Below, one piece after another: positions 25,874 to 34,802 of a DNA stretch of 64,000 bases. The position numbers were made by a program, and so were the translations under genes. Position 1 is the stretch's first letter, and each line of letters starts with the position of its first letter. Source of the DNA: Eshraghiella sp964414835 (GTDB lineage Bacteria > Bacillota > Clostridia > Lachnospirales > Lachnospiraceae); contig CAYPWY010000005.1 in assembly GCA_964414835.1 (NCBI GenBank), positions 36,265 to 100,264 of the forward strand, read 5' to 3'. Under the pieces are notes generated by a model. It did no database searches and had not been told where the DNA came from. It saw nothing but the letters and a program-made list of their open reading frames with translations.

Positions 25874-26773
25874 ATGGATTTTCTTTATACACTTCAAGGC
25901 ATCCGTAACCCCGTACTGGATGCGATAATGACTTTTTTTACTTACTTTGGGGACGAAATATTAGTCATAGGAATATTGTGCATCACTTACTGGTGCATCA
26001 ACAAAAAGCTTGCATATAAAGTCTGCTTTACATATTTTGTATCGGGGCTTATGGTTCAGGGACTTAAGATAGCCTGCCGAATTGACAGACCATGGGTCAG
26101 GGATTCAAGGCTGACCTGCGTTGATTCAGCCAAAAGCGGTGCAACGGGATATTCCTTTCCAAGCGGCCACACCCAAGGCTCCACAGGGCTTTTTTCAACA
26201 TTTGCTTTTCATTTCAAAAAAGTATGGGGATATATAGGCGGATTTGTAATTATTGCACTTGTCATGTTTTCAAGAATGTATCTGGGATGTCATACGCCTC
26301 AGGATGTATTTACGGCATTTGGCATTACAATAGTTGTATCAGTCATCATCAACTATGTGTTTGACCGTCTCCGCCCTGCAAATGCCACAAGAATTGCCGT
26401 ATTTGCATTTATTGAGATTATATCAATAGCGCTGATTGCTTTCAGCTATTATATTGTGTCAAGCGGCAAGTCCGACCCTGAACTGGCTATGGACTGCTTT
26501 AAAGCAGCCGGAGCAGGCATCGGTTTCGGAATAGGATGGTTTATCGAGGACAAATTCATAGGTTTTGACCCTAAATCCATCAAAAGCATACCGGGTCAGA
26601 TACTTAAATTTGTCATAGGCATTGCTGTGGCGCTTTTACTGAAGCAGGGTATAAAAATGCTTTTCGGCGATACAATTATTGTAAATATAGTCAGATACAT
26701 TATAGTCGTCATATGGATAATTGCCGCATATCCGGCTATTGTCCGAAAAATAACCGGACGACAGAACGATTAG
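25874..26773 (+). CDS. PAP2-family membrane phosphatase
   Basis: A 299-residue polytopic protein with the three phosphatidic-acid phosphatase motifs: KIACRIDRPW, SFPSGHTQGS and SRMYLGCHTPQD, each holding its conserved basic, serine/histidine or histidine/aspartate residue. The C-terminal 130 residues add four more hydrophobic segments beyond the PAP2 core. It may dephosphorylate undecaprenyl pyrophosphate, phosphatidate or related lipids at the outer face. GAAAGGAAA precedes the ATG. It converges on the YigZ gene, 5 bases away. Confidence 0.9.
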   Translation: MDFLYTLQGIRNPVLDAIMTFFTYFGDEILVIGILCITYWCINKKLAYKVCFTYFVSGLMVQGLKIACRIDRPWVRDSRLTCVDSAKSGATGYSFPSGHTQGSTGLFSTFAFHFKKVWGYIGGFVIIALVMFSRMYLGCHTPQDVFTAFGITIVVSVIINYVFDRLRPANATRIAVFAFIEIISIALIAFSYYIVSSGKSDPELAMDCFKAAGAGIGFGIGWFIEDKFIGFDPKSIKSIPGQILKFVIGIAVALLLKQGIKMLFGDTIIVNIVRYIIVVIWIIAAYPAIVRKITGRQND

Positions 26774-26778
26774 ACATA

Positions 26779-27414
26779 TCAAATACTGTAAGGCACTTCT
26801 ACCGGCAGGTCGCATTCCTTGATTACCTGCGCCCTGCCTCCTGTGCTTTCTGTTATTTTATCCGTAAGCGCCAAGGCACATTCGGCTTTGACTACAAGTT
26901 TAATTTCCACTTTGTCGGTATATACCACCTGCTCTATGTCCGCATCCAAAGCTGATGCAATATACCGTATTTTTCCTTCCCCTGTATAATCAGTGGTAAT
27001 AATGTACCGCACTCCCGGACGAAGTATTACCAGCTCCGACTGCTCAATGCCGCCCTTGGCTGCATTGGTATATGCACGCACAAGCCCTCCTGTTCCCAGC
27101 AGCGTACCGCCAAAATATCTGGTGACTATTATTAAACAGTTGTGCAGCCCAAGCTTGGTTATAACCTCCAAAACGGGTTTTCCTGCCGTTCCCGATGGTT
27201 CACCGTCATCACTGAACCGTGTGATTTCATTATTCTCTCCAATCACAAACGCATAGCAGTTGTGTCTGGCATCCCAGTATTTTTTGCGGGCAGCTTCAAT
27301 ATATCCGGCAGCCTCTTCCTCATCCGCCACACTGTACACGCTTGCTATAAAACGGGATTTTTTCTCCTCATAAAAACCCTCGCCGCCTTTTTTAACCATT
27401 ATATAATCAGACAT
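26779..27414 (-). CDS. YigZ/IMPACT-family protein
   Basis: A 211-residue protein with the UPF0029/IMPACT N-terminal domain: EKKSRFIASVYSV, DARHNCYAFVIGE, RFSDDGEPSGTAGKPVLEV and VTRYFGGTLLGTGGLVRAY. The C-terminal 70 residues match the UPF0029 C-terminal ferredoxin-like domain. Eukaryotic IMPACT regulates GCN2; the bacterial role is not established, though translation-related functions have been proposed. AAGAGG precedes the ATG. Confidence 0.93.
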   Translation of the reverse strand: MSDYIMVKKGGEGFYEEKKSRFIASVYSVADEEEAAGYIEAARKKYWDARHNCYAFVIGENNEITRFSDDGEPSGTAGKPVLEVITKLGLHNCLIIVTRYFGGTLLGTGGLVRAYTNAAKGGIEQSELVILRPGVRYIITTDYTGEGKIRYIASALDADIEQVVYTDKVEIKLVVKAECALALTDKITESTGGRAQVIKECDLPVEVPYSI

Positions 27415-27589
27415 AATTACCTCTTTAGCTAAAATATAAAACTATGCTATCATATTTCCGGAAAATTTCAAACTTTTTTGTGAATACTTATTAACAGAAT
27501 GTTAAGAATTTGTTATATTTAGGTTTTTTTCTTTATTTATTAACAATATTTTGATATACTAAAAAGGAAACTAAGATGGGAGGCAGTTT

Positions 27590-30121
27590 ATGAATTTCAG
27601 CAGTGACAGTATTAGAAAAAAGCAAAAAGAACTTTCTTCTCACAAAATCAAAATCGGAACCAAAACTTTAGTATATATATTTAAATTCATTGTAATCGTT
27701 TTTGTGTTCGGTGTTGTCACGGTGTGCAGTCTGGGCGCAGGCTCAATCAACGGAATAATAGAAAGCGCACCTGATATAACGCTTAACGATGTTACGCCAT
27801 CCCAGTACAAGACCACCGTATACGACTGCAACGGCAAGCAGACAGAGACATTGGTGGCATCAGGCGCCAACAGAATATATGCTACTATTGACGAGATTCC
27901 AGAATGTCTTCAGAACGCTTTTATAGCCATCGAGGATGAACGTTTCTATGAGCATAACGGAATTGATGCCAAGGGCATTATCAGGGCGGCATACATCGGA
28001 ATTACCAACAGCTTCAAATTCACACAGGGTGCCAGCACAATTACACAGCAGCTCATCAAGAACAGCGTGTTTTCTGTCGAGAACGAAAACAGTTTAGGCG
28101 ATAGCCTAAAGCGTAAAATCCAAGAGCAGTATCTTGCACTGACTCTTGAGAAGAAGGTCGATGACAAAAAACTGATTCTGGAAAATTATCTTAACACCAT
28201 TAATCTTGGCAACAATAATCTGGGTGTACAATCAGCATCACGCAACTACTTTAATAAAGATGTCTCGGATTTGACCATTTCCGAAAGCGCCGTAATTGCA
28301 GCCATAACCCAGAATCCTTCCAGATATAATCCAATAAGCCATCCTGATTACAATGCCGAAAGGCGTAAGCTGGTTCTTGACAATATGCTTGAACAGAACT
28401 ATATAAGTCAGGAAGAATATGATGAGGCAATGGCAGATGATGTCTATGAGAGAATACAGAATATAAACAGCTCCACCACATCCAGCAAGGCATACTCTTA
28501 CTACACAGATGCCCTCATTCAGGAAATTATGAATGACCTTATGACTCAGAAGGGCTACACATATACTCAGGCATACAATCTTGTATACCGCGGAGGATTG
28601 TCAATATATTCCTGTGAAGATTCAGAGCTTCAGCAGTATGCAGAAGAGGTTATCAATGACCCTGATACATGGAATCAGTATGTATTGTATACCATCACAT
28701 ACCGTTTTCAGGTCAAGGACCAGTTTGATAATCTTTCCAGCTACAACGAATCAAGCCTTTTGCAGTATCTTCAAATCAGATACGGTTCAAGCTTTGAACT
28801 GCTATTCTCTTCCACCGAAGAGGCTGACCGGTATGCGGAAGAATATAAAAATTATGTTCTTGAACAGACAGGCGGCGAAATCGTCAACGGAAGTGAATCC
28901 ATAACCTATACCTTGCAGCCGCAGACCTCTCTTGTGGTAATCGAAAACGGTACCGGTCAGGTAAGGGTAATTATCGGCGGGCGTGGCGATAAGACGGAAA
29001 GTCTTGTCCTTAACAGAGCAACCGATTCTCAGCGTCAGGCAGGTTCATCAATCAAACCGCTGCTTGTGTACAGCCCTGCCATTGATATATGCGGTTACAG
29101 TCTTGCCACTGTACTTGACGATGTTCCGTACTATTACAGCACAGGACAGCTTGTTAAAAACAGCGACGGCGAATACAAGGGATATACCACTGTCAGACAG
29201 GCGATTGCAGAATCCCGTAACATACCTGCCATCAAGACACTTGAAGATATAGGAATATCCACAGGCGTTACTTACCTTAAAAACTATGGTATAACAACAC
29301 TTACGGATTCGGATAATTATCTGCCAATAGCACTTGGTACCTGCAGTGTTACCAATTATGAAATGACAGCAGCATATACCACATTTGCCAACAAAGGCAC
29401 ATATGTGAAGCCTAAGCTTTATACCAAGGTTCTTGACCATGACGGAAATGTCATACTTGATAATACGGAAATCGAATCCACACAGGTAATCAAAGATTCC
29501 ACTGCGTGGCTTATATCAAGTGCAATGCACACCGTTGTCACAAGCGGTACTTTGCGCAATCTCGGTTTCCCAAGTGATATGTATGTATGCGGTAAATCCG
29601 GTACTTCTCAGAACGATTACGATAAATGGGCAATCGGTTTCTCCGGTAAATACACAGTAGGCGTATGGGCAGGCTACGACAGCAGCAAGACTTTCCCTAC
29701 AGAGGCAGGATTCCCATATATGCAGATTTGGAAAAATGTCCTTGTAAAAGCCAACGAAGGTGAGGATTGTTCCGAACCTCCTACTCCTACCAACGTTGTC
29801 GCCGTTAAAATATGTCAGGACTCAGGTCTTCTGGCAGTTGACGGGCTGTGTGACTGCGACCCAAGAGGAAGCAGGGTTGTGACAGAATATTTTGAATCAG
29901 GAACAGAACCGACTCAGGCATGCAATGTCCATATGAAAGTAACAATCTGCACCGACTCCGGTGAGATTGCAGGCGATAACTGTCCTTCATCTTCGCAGAA
30001 ATCAGTTATCCGGATTTATAAGGACTTTACGGGAATAGACCTTGATAAGTTTTCCATAACCGATGCAGAATACGCAATAACGGATGAAGATTTGAGCCGC
30101 AAATGTTCTAAACACAAATAG
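27590..30121 (+). CDS. Bifunctional class A penicillin-binding protein (PBP1A type)
   Basis: An 843-residue single-pass membrane protein (anchor about 25-52). The GT51 glycosyltransferase domain (about 75-250) carries catalytic E115 in IAIEDERFYEH and GASTITQQLIKN. The transpeptidase has SSIK (S486-K489), SRN (S542-N544) and KSGTS near 665. An inserted domain of about 170 residues lies between the two. After the transpeptidase come two Cys-containing repeats typical of Gram-positive PBP tails (KICQDSGLLAVDGLCDCD and TICTDSGEIAGDNC). It polymerises and cross-links peptidoglycan outside the cell. GGGAGG precedes the ATG. Confidence 0.95.
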   Translation: MNFSSDSIRKKQKELSSHKIKIGTKTLVYIFKFIVIVFVFGVVTVCSLGAGSINGIIESAPDITLNDVTPSQYKTTVYDCNGKQTETLVASGANRIYATIDEIPECLQNAFIAIEDERFYEHNGIDAKGIIRAAYIGITNSFKFTQGASTITQQLIKNSVFSVENENSLGDSLKRKIQEQYLALTLEKKVDDKKLILENYLNTINLGNNNLGVQSASRNYFNKDVSDLTISESAVIAAITQNPSRYNPISHPDYNAERRKLVLDNMLEQNYISQEEYDEAMADDVYERIQNINSSTTSSKAYSYYTDALIQEIMNDLMTQKGYTYTQAYNLVYRGGLSIYSCEDSELQQYAEEVINDPDTWNQYVLYTITYRFQVKDQFDNLSSYNESSLLQYLQIRYGSSFELLFSSTEEADRYAEEYKNYVLEQTGGEIVNGSESITYTLQPQTSLVVIENGTGQVRVIIGGRGDKTESLVLNRATDSQRQAGSSIKPLLVYSPAIDICGYSLATVLDDVPYYYSTGQLVKNSDGEYKGYTTVRQAIAESRNIPAIKTLEDIGISTGVTYLKNYGITTLTDSDNYLPIALGTCSVTNYEMTAAYTTFANKGTYVKPKLYTKVLDHDGNVILDNTEIESTQVIKDSTAWLISSAMHTVVTSGTLRNLGFPSDMYVCGKSGTSQNDYDKWAIGFSGKYTVGVWAGYDSSKTFPTEAGFPYMQIWKNVLVKANEGEDCSEPPTPTNVVAVKICQDSGLLAVDGLCDCDPRGSRVVTEYFESGTEPTQACNVHMKVTICTDSGEIAGDNCPSSSQKSVIRIYKDFTGIDLDKFSITDAEYAITDEDLSRKCSKHK

Positions 30122-30151
30122 AAACTCAATTCCAATATTAATGATACACAA

Positions 30152-30178
30152 AACAGCAGCAGATTTCCTGCTGCTGTT
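30152..30178 (+). terminator. Hairpin after the PBP gene, weak terminator
   Basis: An 11-bp stem (AACAGCAGCAG with CTGCTGCTGTT) and 5-base loop, 30 bases past the stop. The following T-run is weak (ACTTATTGT), so termination is uncertain. Confidence 0.55.
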
Positions 30179-30199
30179 ACTTATTGTACATGATGCAAA

Positions 30200-30250
30200 A
30201 ACAACAAAAATCCCGAAGAGCACAATTCCAAGTCATGGCTCTCCGGGATT
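30200..30250 (-). terminator. Rho-independent terminator after ilvE and its small companion gene
   Basis: On the minus strand AATCCCGGAGAGC pairs with GCTCTTCGGGATT (one G.T pair) around a 16-base loop (stem 30209-30250), followed by TTTTTGTTGTTTTT. It lies immediately past the stop at 30254. Confidence 0.8.
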
Positions 30251-30253
30251 ATT

Positions 30254-30469
30254 TTACTTCAACTGCCTGAATAATTCCAAATCTTCTTCTTTCAATTTTA
30301 CATTAGTGCTTATGCGCCTTCCGTCAGGTGCAGTAACCGTAATATCAATTATCGTCCCCTGACACATCATCCCATTGGACGCCGCCTGCAAAAAAGCAGG
30401 GAATTTAGGATGATTGGCTGTAAATTTCTCCCATAAGCCTTTCAGTTTAAATAATGATGCAGGATTCAT
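30254..30469 (-). CDS. Small conserved-looking protein of unknown function downstream of ilvE
   Basis: The ATG at 30469 begins one base after the ilvE stop, with AAGGTGA 9 bases upstream inside ilvE, so the two are translationally close. A longer TTG start at 30478 is possible but overlaps ilvE. The 71 residues have an N-terminal helical part (PASLFKLKGLWEKFTANHPKF) and a C-terminal beta-rich part (GTIIDITVTAPDGRRISTNVKL) without signal or membrane segment. I do not recognise a family. Its shared operon and terminator suggest a link with the aminotransferase or simple co-expression. Confidence 0.75.
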   Translation of the reverse strand: MNPASLFKLKGLWEKFTANHPKFPAFLQAASNGMMCQGTIIDITVTAPDGRRISTNVKLKEEDLELFRQLK

Positions 30470-30470
30470 A

Positions 30471-31496
30471 TTATTCAATCACCTTAATCCATCCCTCAGG
30501 CGCCTCTAAACGACCCAGCTGGATTCCCGTAAGTGTATCATAAAGCTTCTTGGTAACAGGACCCATATCTCCCATTCCGCTAGGAAGACAGATTTCCCTG
30601 CCATGGTCAACAATCTTGCCTACAGGTGAGATAACTGCTGCCGTTCCGCAAAGACCAGCCTCAGCAAAATCCTTAATCTCGGAGAAAAGAACCTCTCTCT
30701 CCTCAACCTCCAGACCCAGATACTCCTTGGCAACATACACAAGAGAACGGCGTGTTATTGACGGAAGAATGCTTGGAGACTTAGGCACAACAATTCTGTT
30801 GTCCTTAGTTACAAAAAGGAAGTTAGCCCCACCGGTCTCCTCAACCTTGGTTCTTGTAGCCGGGTCAAGATACATGTTCTCGTCATATCCTTCTCTGTGA
30901 GCCGTAACGATTGCATGAAGACTCATAGCATAGTTAAGTCCTGCTTTGATGTGACCTGTTCCATGTGGTGCAGCACGGTCAAAATCAGAAACCTTAATTG
31001 TAAGCGGCTTAGCTCCGCCCTTAAAATAAGGACCTACAGGTGTTGTGAATACTCTGAACTGATACTCCTCAGCAGGCTTAACACCTATTACAGGGCTGCT
31101 TCCGAACATATACGGACGGACATATAATGTAGCGCCGGTTCCGTAAGGCGGAACGTATGCGTCATTGGCTTTGACTGTTGCTGCAACTGCTTCCACAAAC
31201 TTATCCTTAGGAAATACAGGCATCTCAAGCCTCTCTGCTGACTGCTCAAGACGCTCAGCGTTAAGGTCAGGTCTGAATATAACAATCTGCCCTTTCTCGG
31301 TTGTGTAAGCCTTGAGTCCTTCAAAAATAGTCTGAGCATACTGTAAAACTCCGGCACACTCGCTGATGGTTATTGTGTCATCTTCAGTAAGCACACCTTC
31401 ATCCCATGCTCCATTCTTGTAGTTAGAAACAAATCTTTTGTCAGTCTTAATATAGCCAAATCCAAGATTTGCCCAATCGATGTTTTTCTTTTCCAT
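30471..31496 (-). CDS. ilvE: Branched-chain amino acid aminotransferase
   Basis: A 341-residue class IV PLP aminotransferase. The signature region is GTGHIKAGLNYAMSLHAIVTA, with the PLP lysine in HIKAG, then EETGGANFLFVTKDNRIV and SILPSITRRSLVYVAKE. It catalyses the last step of leucine, isoleucine and valine synthesis with glutamate as donor, and so uses the product of the gltBD pathway. AAAGGAAG precedes the ATG. It is followed on the minus strand by the small gene at 30254. Confidence 0.95.
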   Translation of the reverse strand: MEKKNIDWANLGFGYIKTDKRFVSNYKNGAWDEGVLTEDDTITISECAGVLQYAQTIFEGLKAYTTEKGQIVIFRPDLNAERLEQSAERLEMPVFPKDKFVEAVAATVKANDAYVPPYGTGATLYVRPYMFGSSPVIGVKPAEEYQFRVFTTPVGPYFKGGAKPLTIKVSDFDRAAPHGTGHIKAGLNYAMSLHAIVTAHREGYDENMYLDPATRTKVEETGGANFLFVTKDNRIVVPKSPSILPSITRRSLVYVAKEYLGLEVEEREVLFSEIKDFAEAGLCGTAAVISPVGKIVDHGREICLPSGMGDMGPVTKKLYDTLTGIQLGRLEAPEGWIKVIE

Positions 31497-31608
31497 GGGA
31501 ATACTTCCTTTCTTATCTCCAGCGGTGACATCTCTGCACAGTACGCTGAATTTATCTCGTTGTATATTATCCTACTACAATTATCCTATTATTTCCAGTA
31601 TTATTTTA

Positions 31609-31965
31609 CTATTTTTTCATTTTCGGATTTACAATCAACGATGCTATATATCCAAAAATAAGCGCACCGCTTATTCCTGCCGCTCCTGCCTTGAAGCCTC
31701 CCAGAAAAATTCCCAGAAAGCCCTGCATGTCAACAGCTTCCCTTACACCCTTAAAAAGTGTATTTCCAAAGCCAAGCAGCGGAACGCTTGCACCTGCCCC
31801 CGCCCACTGGGAGAAAGGCTCATACAGCCCAACTGCCGACAGCAGCGCTCCCGTACACACCAAAAGCACCATTATTCTGCCCGGCATAAGCTTTGTTTTT
31901 TCCATAAGAAGCTGAACAAGCGCACATATAACACCGCCTACTACAAATGCTATCAGATAATCCAT
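31609..31965 (-). CDS. spoVAE: Stage V sporulation protein AE
   Basis: A 118-residue protein with four hydrophobic segments. It contains the SpoVAE/SpoVAC-family sequence PLLGFGNTLFKGVREAVDMQGFLGIF and GGFKAGAAGISGALIFGYI. With SpoVAC and SpoVAD it forms the inner-membrane channel through which dipicolinic acid moves into and out of the spore. GGAGGG precedes the ATG, 9 bases after the spoVAD stop, so the two form one unit. It could be called the SpoVAEb form. Confidence 0.93.
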   Translation of the reverse strand: MDYLIAFVVGGVICALVQLLMEKTKLMPGRIMVLLVCTGALLSAVGLYEPFSQWAGAGASVPLLGFGNTLFKGVREAVDMQGFLGIFLGGFKAGAAGISGALIFGYIASLIVNPKMKK

Positions 31966-31974
31966 AATACCCTC

Positions 31975-32985
31975 CTAATCAAAATGCTCTATAGCAACAG
32001 CGTGCGCAATACCCGGCACTGTTTTACCTTCATTAAAACTGATTGTAGACAAAAGTGCTCCTGTGGGAACAAATAGAACCCGCTTAAAGCTGCCTTCATC
32101 AAGTTTCTTGAGAATATGCGCACACAAAGTTACCGCACTGCATCCGCATCCGCTGCCGCCTGCGTGAGTATCCTGAGTATCTGCATCATATATTTCTATT
32201 CCGCAGTCGTGGTGGACTTTGGATATATCAAAGCCCTTCCCCTCCATAAGGTCCGTCAGTATCTGCTGCCCTACACTGCCCAAATCACCTGTGTAGATGG
32301 CATCATAGTCATCAGGTCCCACCTCAAAATCCATAAAATGATTATAGATTACATCACATGCCGCCGGCGCCATAGCTGCTCCCATATTAAAAGAATCCTG
32401 TATGCCATAGTCAACTATTTTTCCTGTTGTGACACCCGTAACACAGTTTCCCTTGTTTCCGGCAGATAAAATAACTCCGCCCGAACCCGTAACCGTCCAT
32501 GTGGCACAAAGAGGTCTTTGATTGCCGTAATCAAGCGGAAAACGAAACTGTTTTTCAGCACTTGCAAAATGACTTGAAGTCATGGCAATAACGTTATCCG
32601 CATACCCTGCCGCCACCGCCATAGCCGCCAATGAAAGGGATTCACCCATAGTTGAACAGGCACCGTACAGTCCGAAAAAAGGGATTTCATAATTTGCTAT
32701 GCCAAATGAGGTGGCTATAAGCTGCCCAAGCAAATCCCCCGCAAAAATATATCTTATATCTTTTTTGTCCAGACCGGATTTCTCCAAAAGTATCTCAACA
32801 ACAAGCTTTTGAAACTCGCTTTCCGACTCCTCCCAAGTATTTTTGCCTGCCATAGGGTCTTCTATAACCTTGTCAAAAAGTTTACCAAGAGGGCCTTCGC
32901 CTTCCTTCTGTCCAACTACAGACGCTGCCGCTTTTATATGCGGCGGTATATCAAATTCTATACTTGCTTTTCCGATTTTACCCAT
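31975..32985 (-). CDS. spoVAD: Stage V sporulation protein AD
   Basis: A 336-residue protein of thiolase-like (FabH-type) fold and SpoVAD length. Seen are FGLYGACSTMGESLSLAAM (position of the thiolase cysteine), ATWTVTGSGGVILSAG, and the C-terminal GGSGCGCSAVTLCAHILKKL. SpoVAD binds dipicolinic acid and is on the outside of the spore inner membrane. The ATG at 32985 has AAAGGA 10 bases upstream, but that site lies in the 3' arm of a 12-bp hairpin. It is downstream of the lipid kinase gene rather than of spoVAC. Confidence 0.95.
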   Translation of the reverse strand: MGKIGKASIEFDIPPHIKAAASVVGQKEGEGPLGKLFDKVIEDPMAGKNTWEESESEFQKLVVEILLEKSGLDKKDIRYIFAGDLLGQLIATSFGIANYEIPFFGLYGACSTMGESLSLAAMAVAAGYADNVIAMTSSHFASAEKQFRFPLDYGNQRPLCATWTVTGSGGVILSAGNKGNCVTGVTTGKIVDYGIQDSFNMGAAMAPAACDVIYNHFMDFEVGPDDYDAIYTGDLGSVGQQILTDLMEGKGFDISKVHHDCGIEIYDADTQDTHAGGSGCGCSAVTLCAHILKKLDEGSFKRVLFVPTGALLSTISFNEGKTVPGIAHAVAIEHFD

Positions 32986-33032
32986 AAAAAAATCATCCTT
33001 TACATAAAATTCTGTTAATATTATGTAAAGGA
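32986..33032 (-). promoter_or_regulatory. Hairpin that hides the spoVAD ribosome binding site, with following T-run
   Basis: On the minus strand TCCTTTACATAA (33021-33032) pairs perfectly with TTATGTAAAGGA (32996-33007) across a 13-base loop. The 3' arm contains AAAGGA, the only good ribosome site for spoVAD. After TGA comes a run of seven Ts (32986-32992), then the ATG. It could lower spoVAD translation or partly terminate readthrough from the upstream lipid kinase gene. Confidence 0.65.
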
Positions 33033-33042
33033 CGATTATAAT

Positions 33043-33894
33043 TTATTCATACCTGACCGTATATTCGGTTACATCCAGAATTGTCTCACCGTCAATCTGC
33101 AATGCACAAGGCTTATCAAATTCAACTTTAATATTATGTCCGCGGTATATGTCAATCATATCGGCGTATTTTGTATGTTCACCAGTAAAGATTTTAGGAA
33201 ATCTCATAAGCGTCTTAATCTTTCCGATTCCGTAAAGGACAACACACGATACCATGTGTTCCGGATTATGGCGGTTCTGATTAGGAGCAATCATCATTCC
33301 GCCTCCGTAATACTTTCCAAGCATAGTCGGAGCCAGCCATACCCTTTTATAATGCTTTGTAACTCCGTCAACCGTTACTGTTGCATTACGTGGTTTATAC
33401 TTTAACAAACAGCCTTTGATTGCAATACTGGTATAATTAACAGGTTTATCAGACTTGGCACGAAGTCTGTCGCCCTCCTGACAGCAGTATCCGTCTATTC
33501 CAAATCCCACACCATTGATAAATCTGTAATCCTTATCTTTGACGGTGACTATCGGAAGCCTGTTTATGTATTCGTTGAGCCTGATTCTGTAAAGCTTATT
33601 GTCGGCGTCCACATCATGCTTGAAATCATTGCCCGTTCCGGCAGAATAAAAATATAAATCACCTGATATTTTCATCTTACAGGCAACATTGATAAATCTG
33701 TTAAGCGTTCCGTCACCGCCCACGAGATACACAACGTCCTCAGGCCTAATCTGCTTCAAAAGTTCTGAATAATCTTCATAATCAAGCAGGTTATATTCCT
33801 TAATTTCCTGTTCTTCAATTGTTCGCTTTATCATCACCAAATCTTCGGCAGCCTTGCCGTTTCTCGCGTCAGGATTATAAAACAGATAATTCAT
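33043..33894 (-). CDS. Diacylglycerol-kinase-like lipid kinase, diverged
   Basis: A 283-residue protein with YLFYNPDARNGKAAED at the start, VYLVGGDGTLNRFIN (nucleotide loop) and YFYSAGTGNDFKHDV. The C-terminal part has RFINGVGFGIDGY, LAPTMLGKYYGGGM and ALQIDGETIL, as in the LCB5/DagK superfamily. It should phosphorylate a lipid or lipid-like substrate. It differs considerably from the copy at 22199. It lies between the acyltransferase PlsC and spoVAD and ends 10 bases before a hairpin. GAGGAGAAATATA precedes the ATG. Confidence 0.9.
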   Translation of the reverse strand: MNYLFYNPDARNGKAAEDLVMIKRTIEEQEIKEYNLLDYEDYSELLKQIRPEDVVYLVGGDGTLNRFINVACKMKISGDLYFYSAGTGNDFKHDVDADNKLYRIRLNEYINRLPIVTVKDKDYRFINGVGFGIDGYCCQEGDRLRAKSDKPVNYTSIAIKGCLLKYKPRNATVTVDGVTKHYKRVWLAPTMLGKYYGGGMMIAPNQNRHNPEHMVSCVVLYGIGKIKTLMRFPKIFTGEHTKYADMIDIYRGHNIKVEFDKPCALQIDGETILDVTEYTVRYE

Positions 33895-33910
33895 TATATT
33901 TCTCCTCTAT

Positions 33911-34726
33911 TCATAAATGCTGTTCAATCATGCTTTTGACAAGCCGGGAAATCTCATTGGTTTTCATTCCTTCAATCCTGCTGTATGGAATCACATCAAT
34001 TATCTCCATCACAACTTTGGTATGCTTTAAAGGAAAATTCTTATGGATTCTGTCCGTTCCCTTTATGACGGACACTACTATTGGACACTTTGCCCAAAGC
34101 GCTATCTTAAAGCAGCCATGTTTAAATTCCAACAGTTCTTCCGATGGATTGCGGGTACCTTCAGGGTACACTCCTATACATGCCTCGCCTGCTTTAATCA
34201 TATCCGCAGCCTGCTTTGTAACTTTTGCACCACTCCTTATATCTGACCTGTCTATGGAAAGATACCTGCATCTTGTCATATATCTATGACCAAGAGGTAT
34301 CTTAAAATTCTCAGGTTTGGAAATATACGCCATAGGCTGGAGCTTCATCTCGCCGCATTGAACTATTGTGTCATAGCTTGAACGATGATTGGACACAAAA
34401 AGAAACCGCTCATTCTTAGGAAGCTTATGCCGTCCCTTTACGCTTACTCTGGCGCCCGAAAGATATGCCGCGTATTCAAGCATAAGTCCAAAAACCACCG
34501 TATAAAACCGGCTCGTCTTGCTATATTCCTTATGGGTGTTAATGGGAATGGAAACAATAAAACAAAAAAGCCAGAATATAGCACATAATGCTATATAGCA
34601 AACCAAAAATGCAGCTATAAACACCAATATGAACTTCCACACAGCGGGATGTACATATTCATGCCCAAAAGCCGTATAATAATAGGAAAACGCTATACTG
34701 ATTAAAGTTATAATAATGTCTATCAT
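33911..34726 (-). CDS. plsC: 1-acyl-sn-glycerol-3-phosphate acyltransferase (PlsC-like)
   Basis: A 271-residue protein with two N-terminal hydrophobic segments (about 1-60). The acyltransferase motifs follow: VSNHRSSYDTI (HX4D), YISKPENFKIPLG, CIGVYPEGTRNPS and CPIVVSVIKGTD. It adds the second acyl chain to lysophosphatidic acid at the membrane, making phosphatidic acid. The lipid kinase gene is 16 bases downstream, so a phospholipid unit is plausible. The gene symbol is by motif; paralogues exist in this family. Confidence 0.9.
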   Translation of the reverse strand: MIDIIITLISIAFSYYYTAFGHEYVHPAVWKFILVFIAAFLVCYIALCAIFWLFCFIVSIPINTHKEYSKTSRFYTVVFGLMLEYAAYLSGARVSVKGRHKLPKNERFLFVSNHRSSYDTIVQCGEMKLQPMAYISKPENFKIPLGHRYMTRCRYLSIDRSDIRSGAKVTKQAADMIKAGEACIGVYPEGTRNPSEELLEFKHGCFKIALWAKCPIVVSVIKGTDRIHKNFPLKHTKVVMEIIDVIPYSRIEGMKTNEISRLVKSMIEQHL

Positions 34727-34802
34727 TAGTGTACCGTTCCTTTTATACTTTTAATATATTTTATCAAATTTTGAACGCAATATCAATGTCAAAAAGCTGC
34801 CG

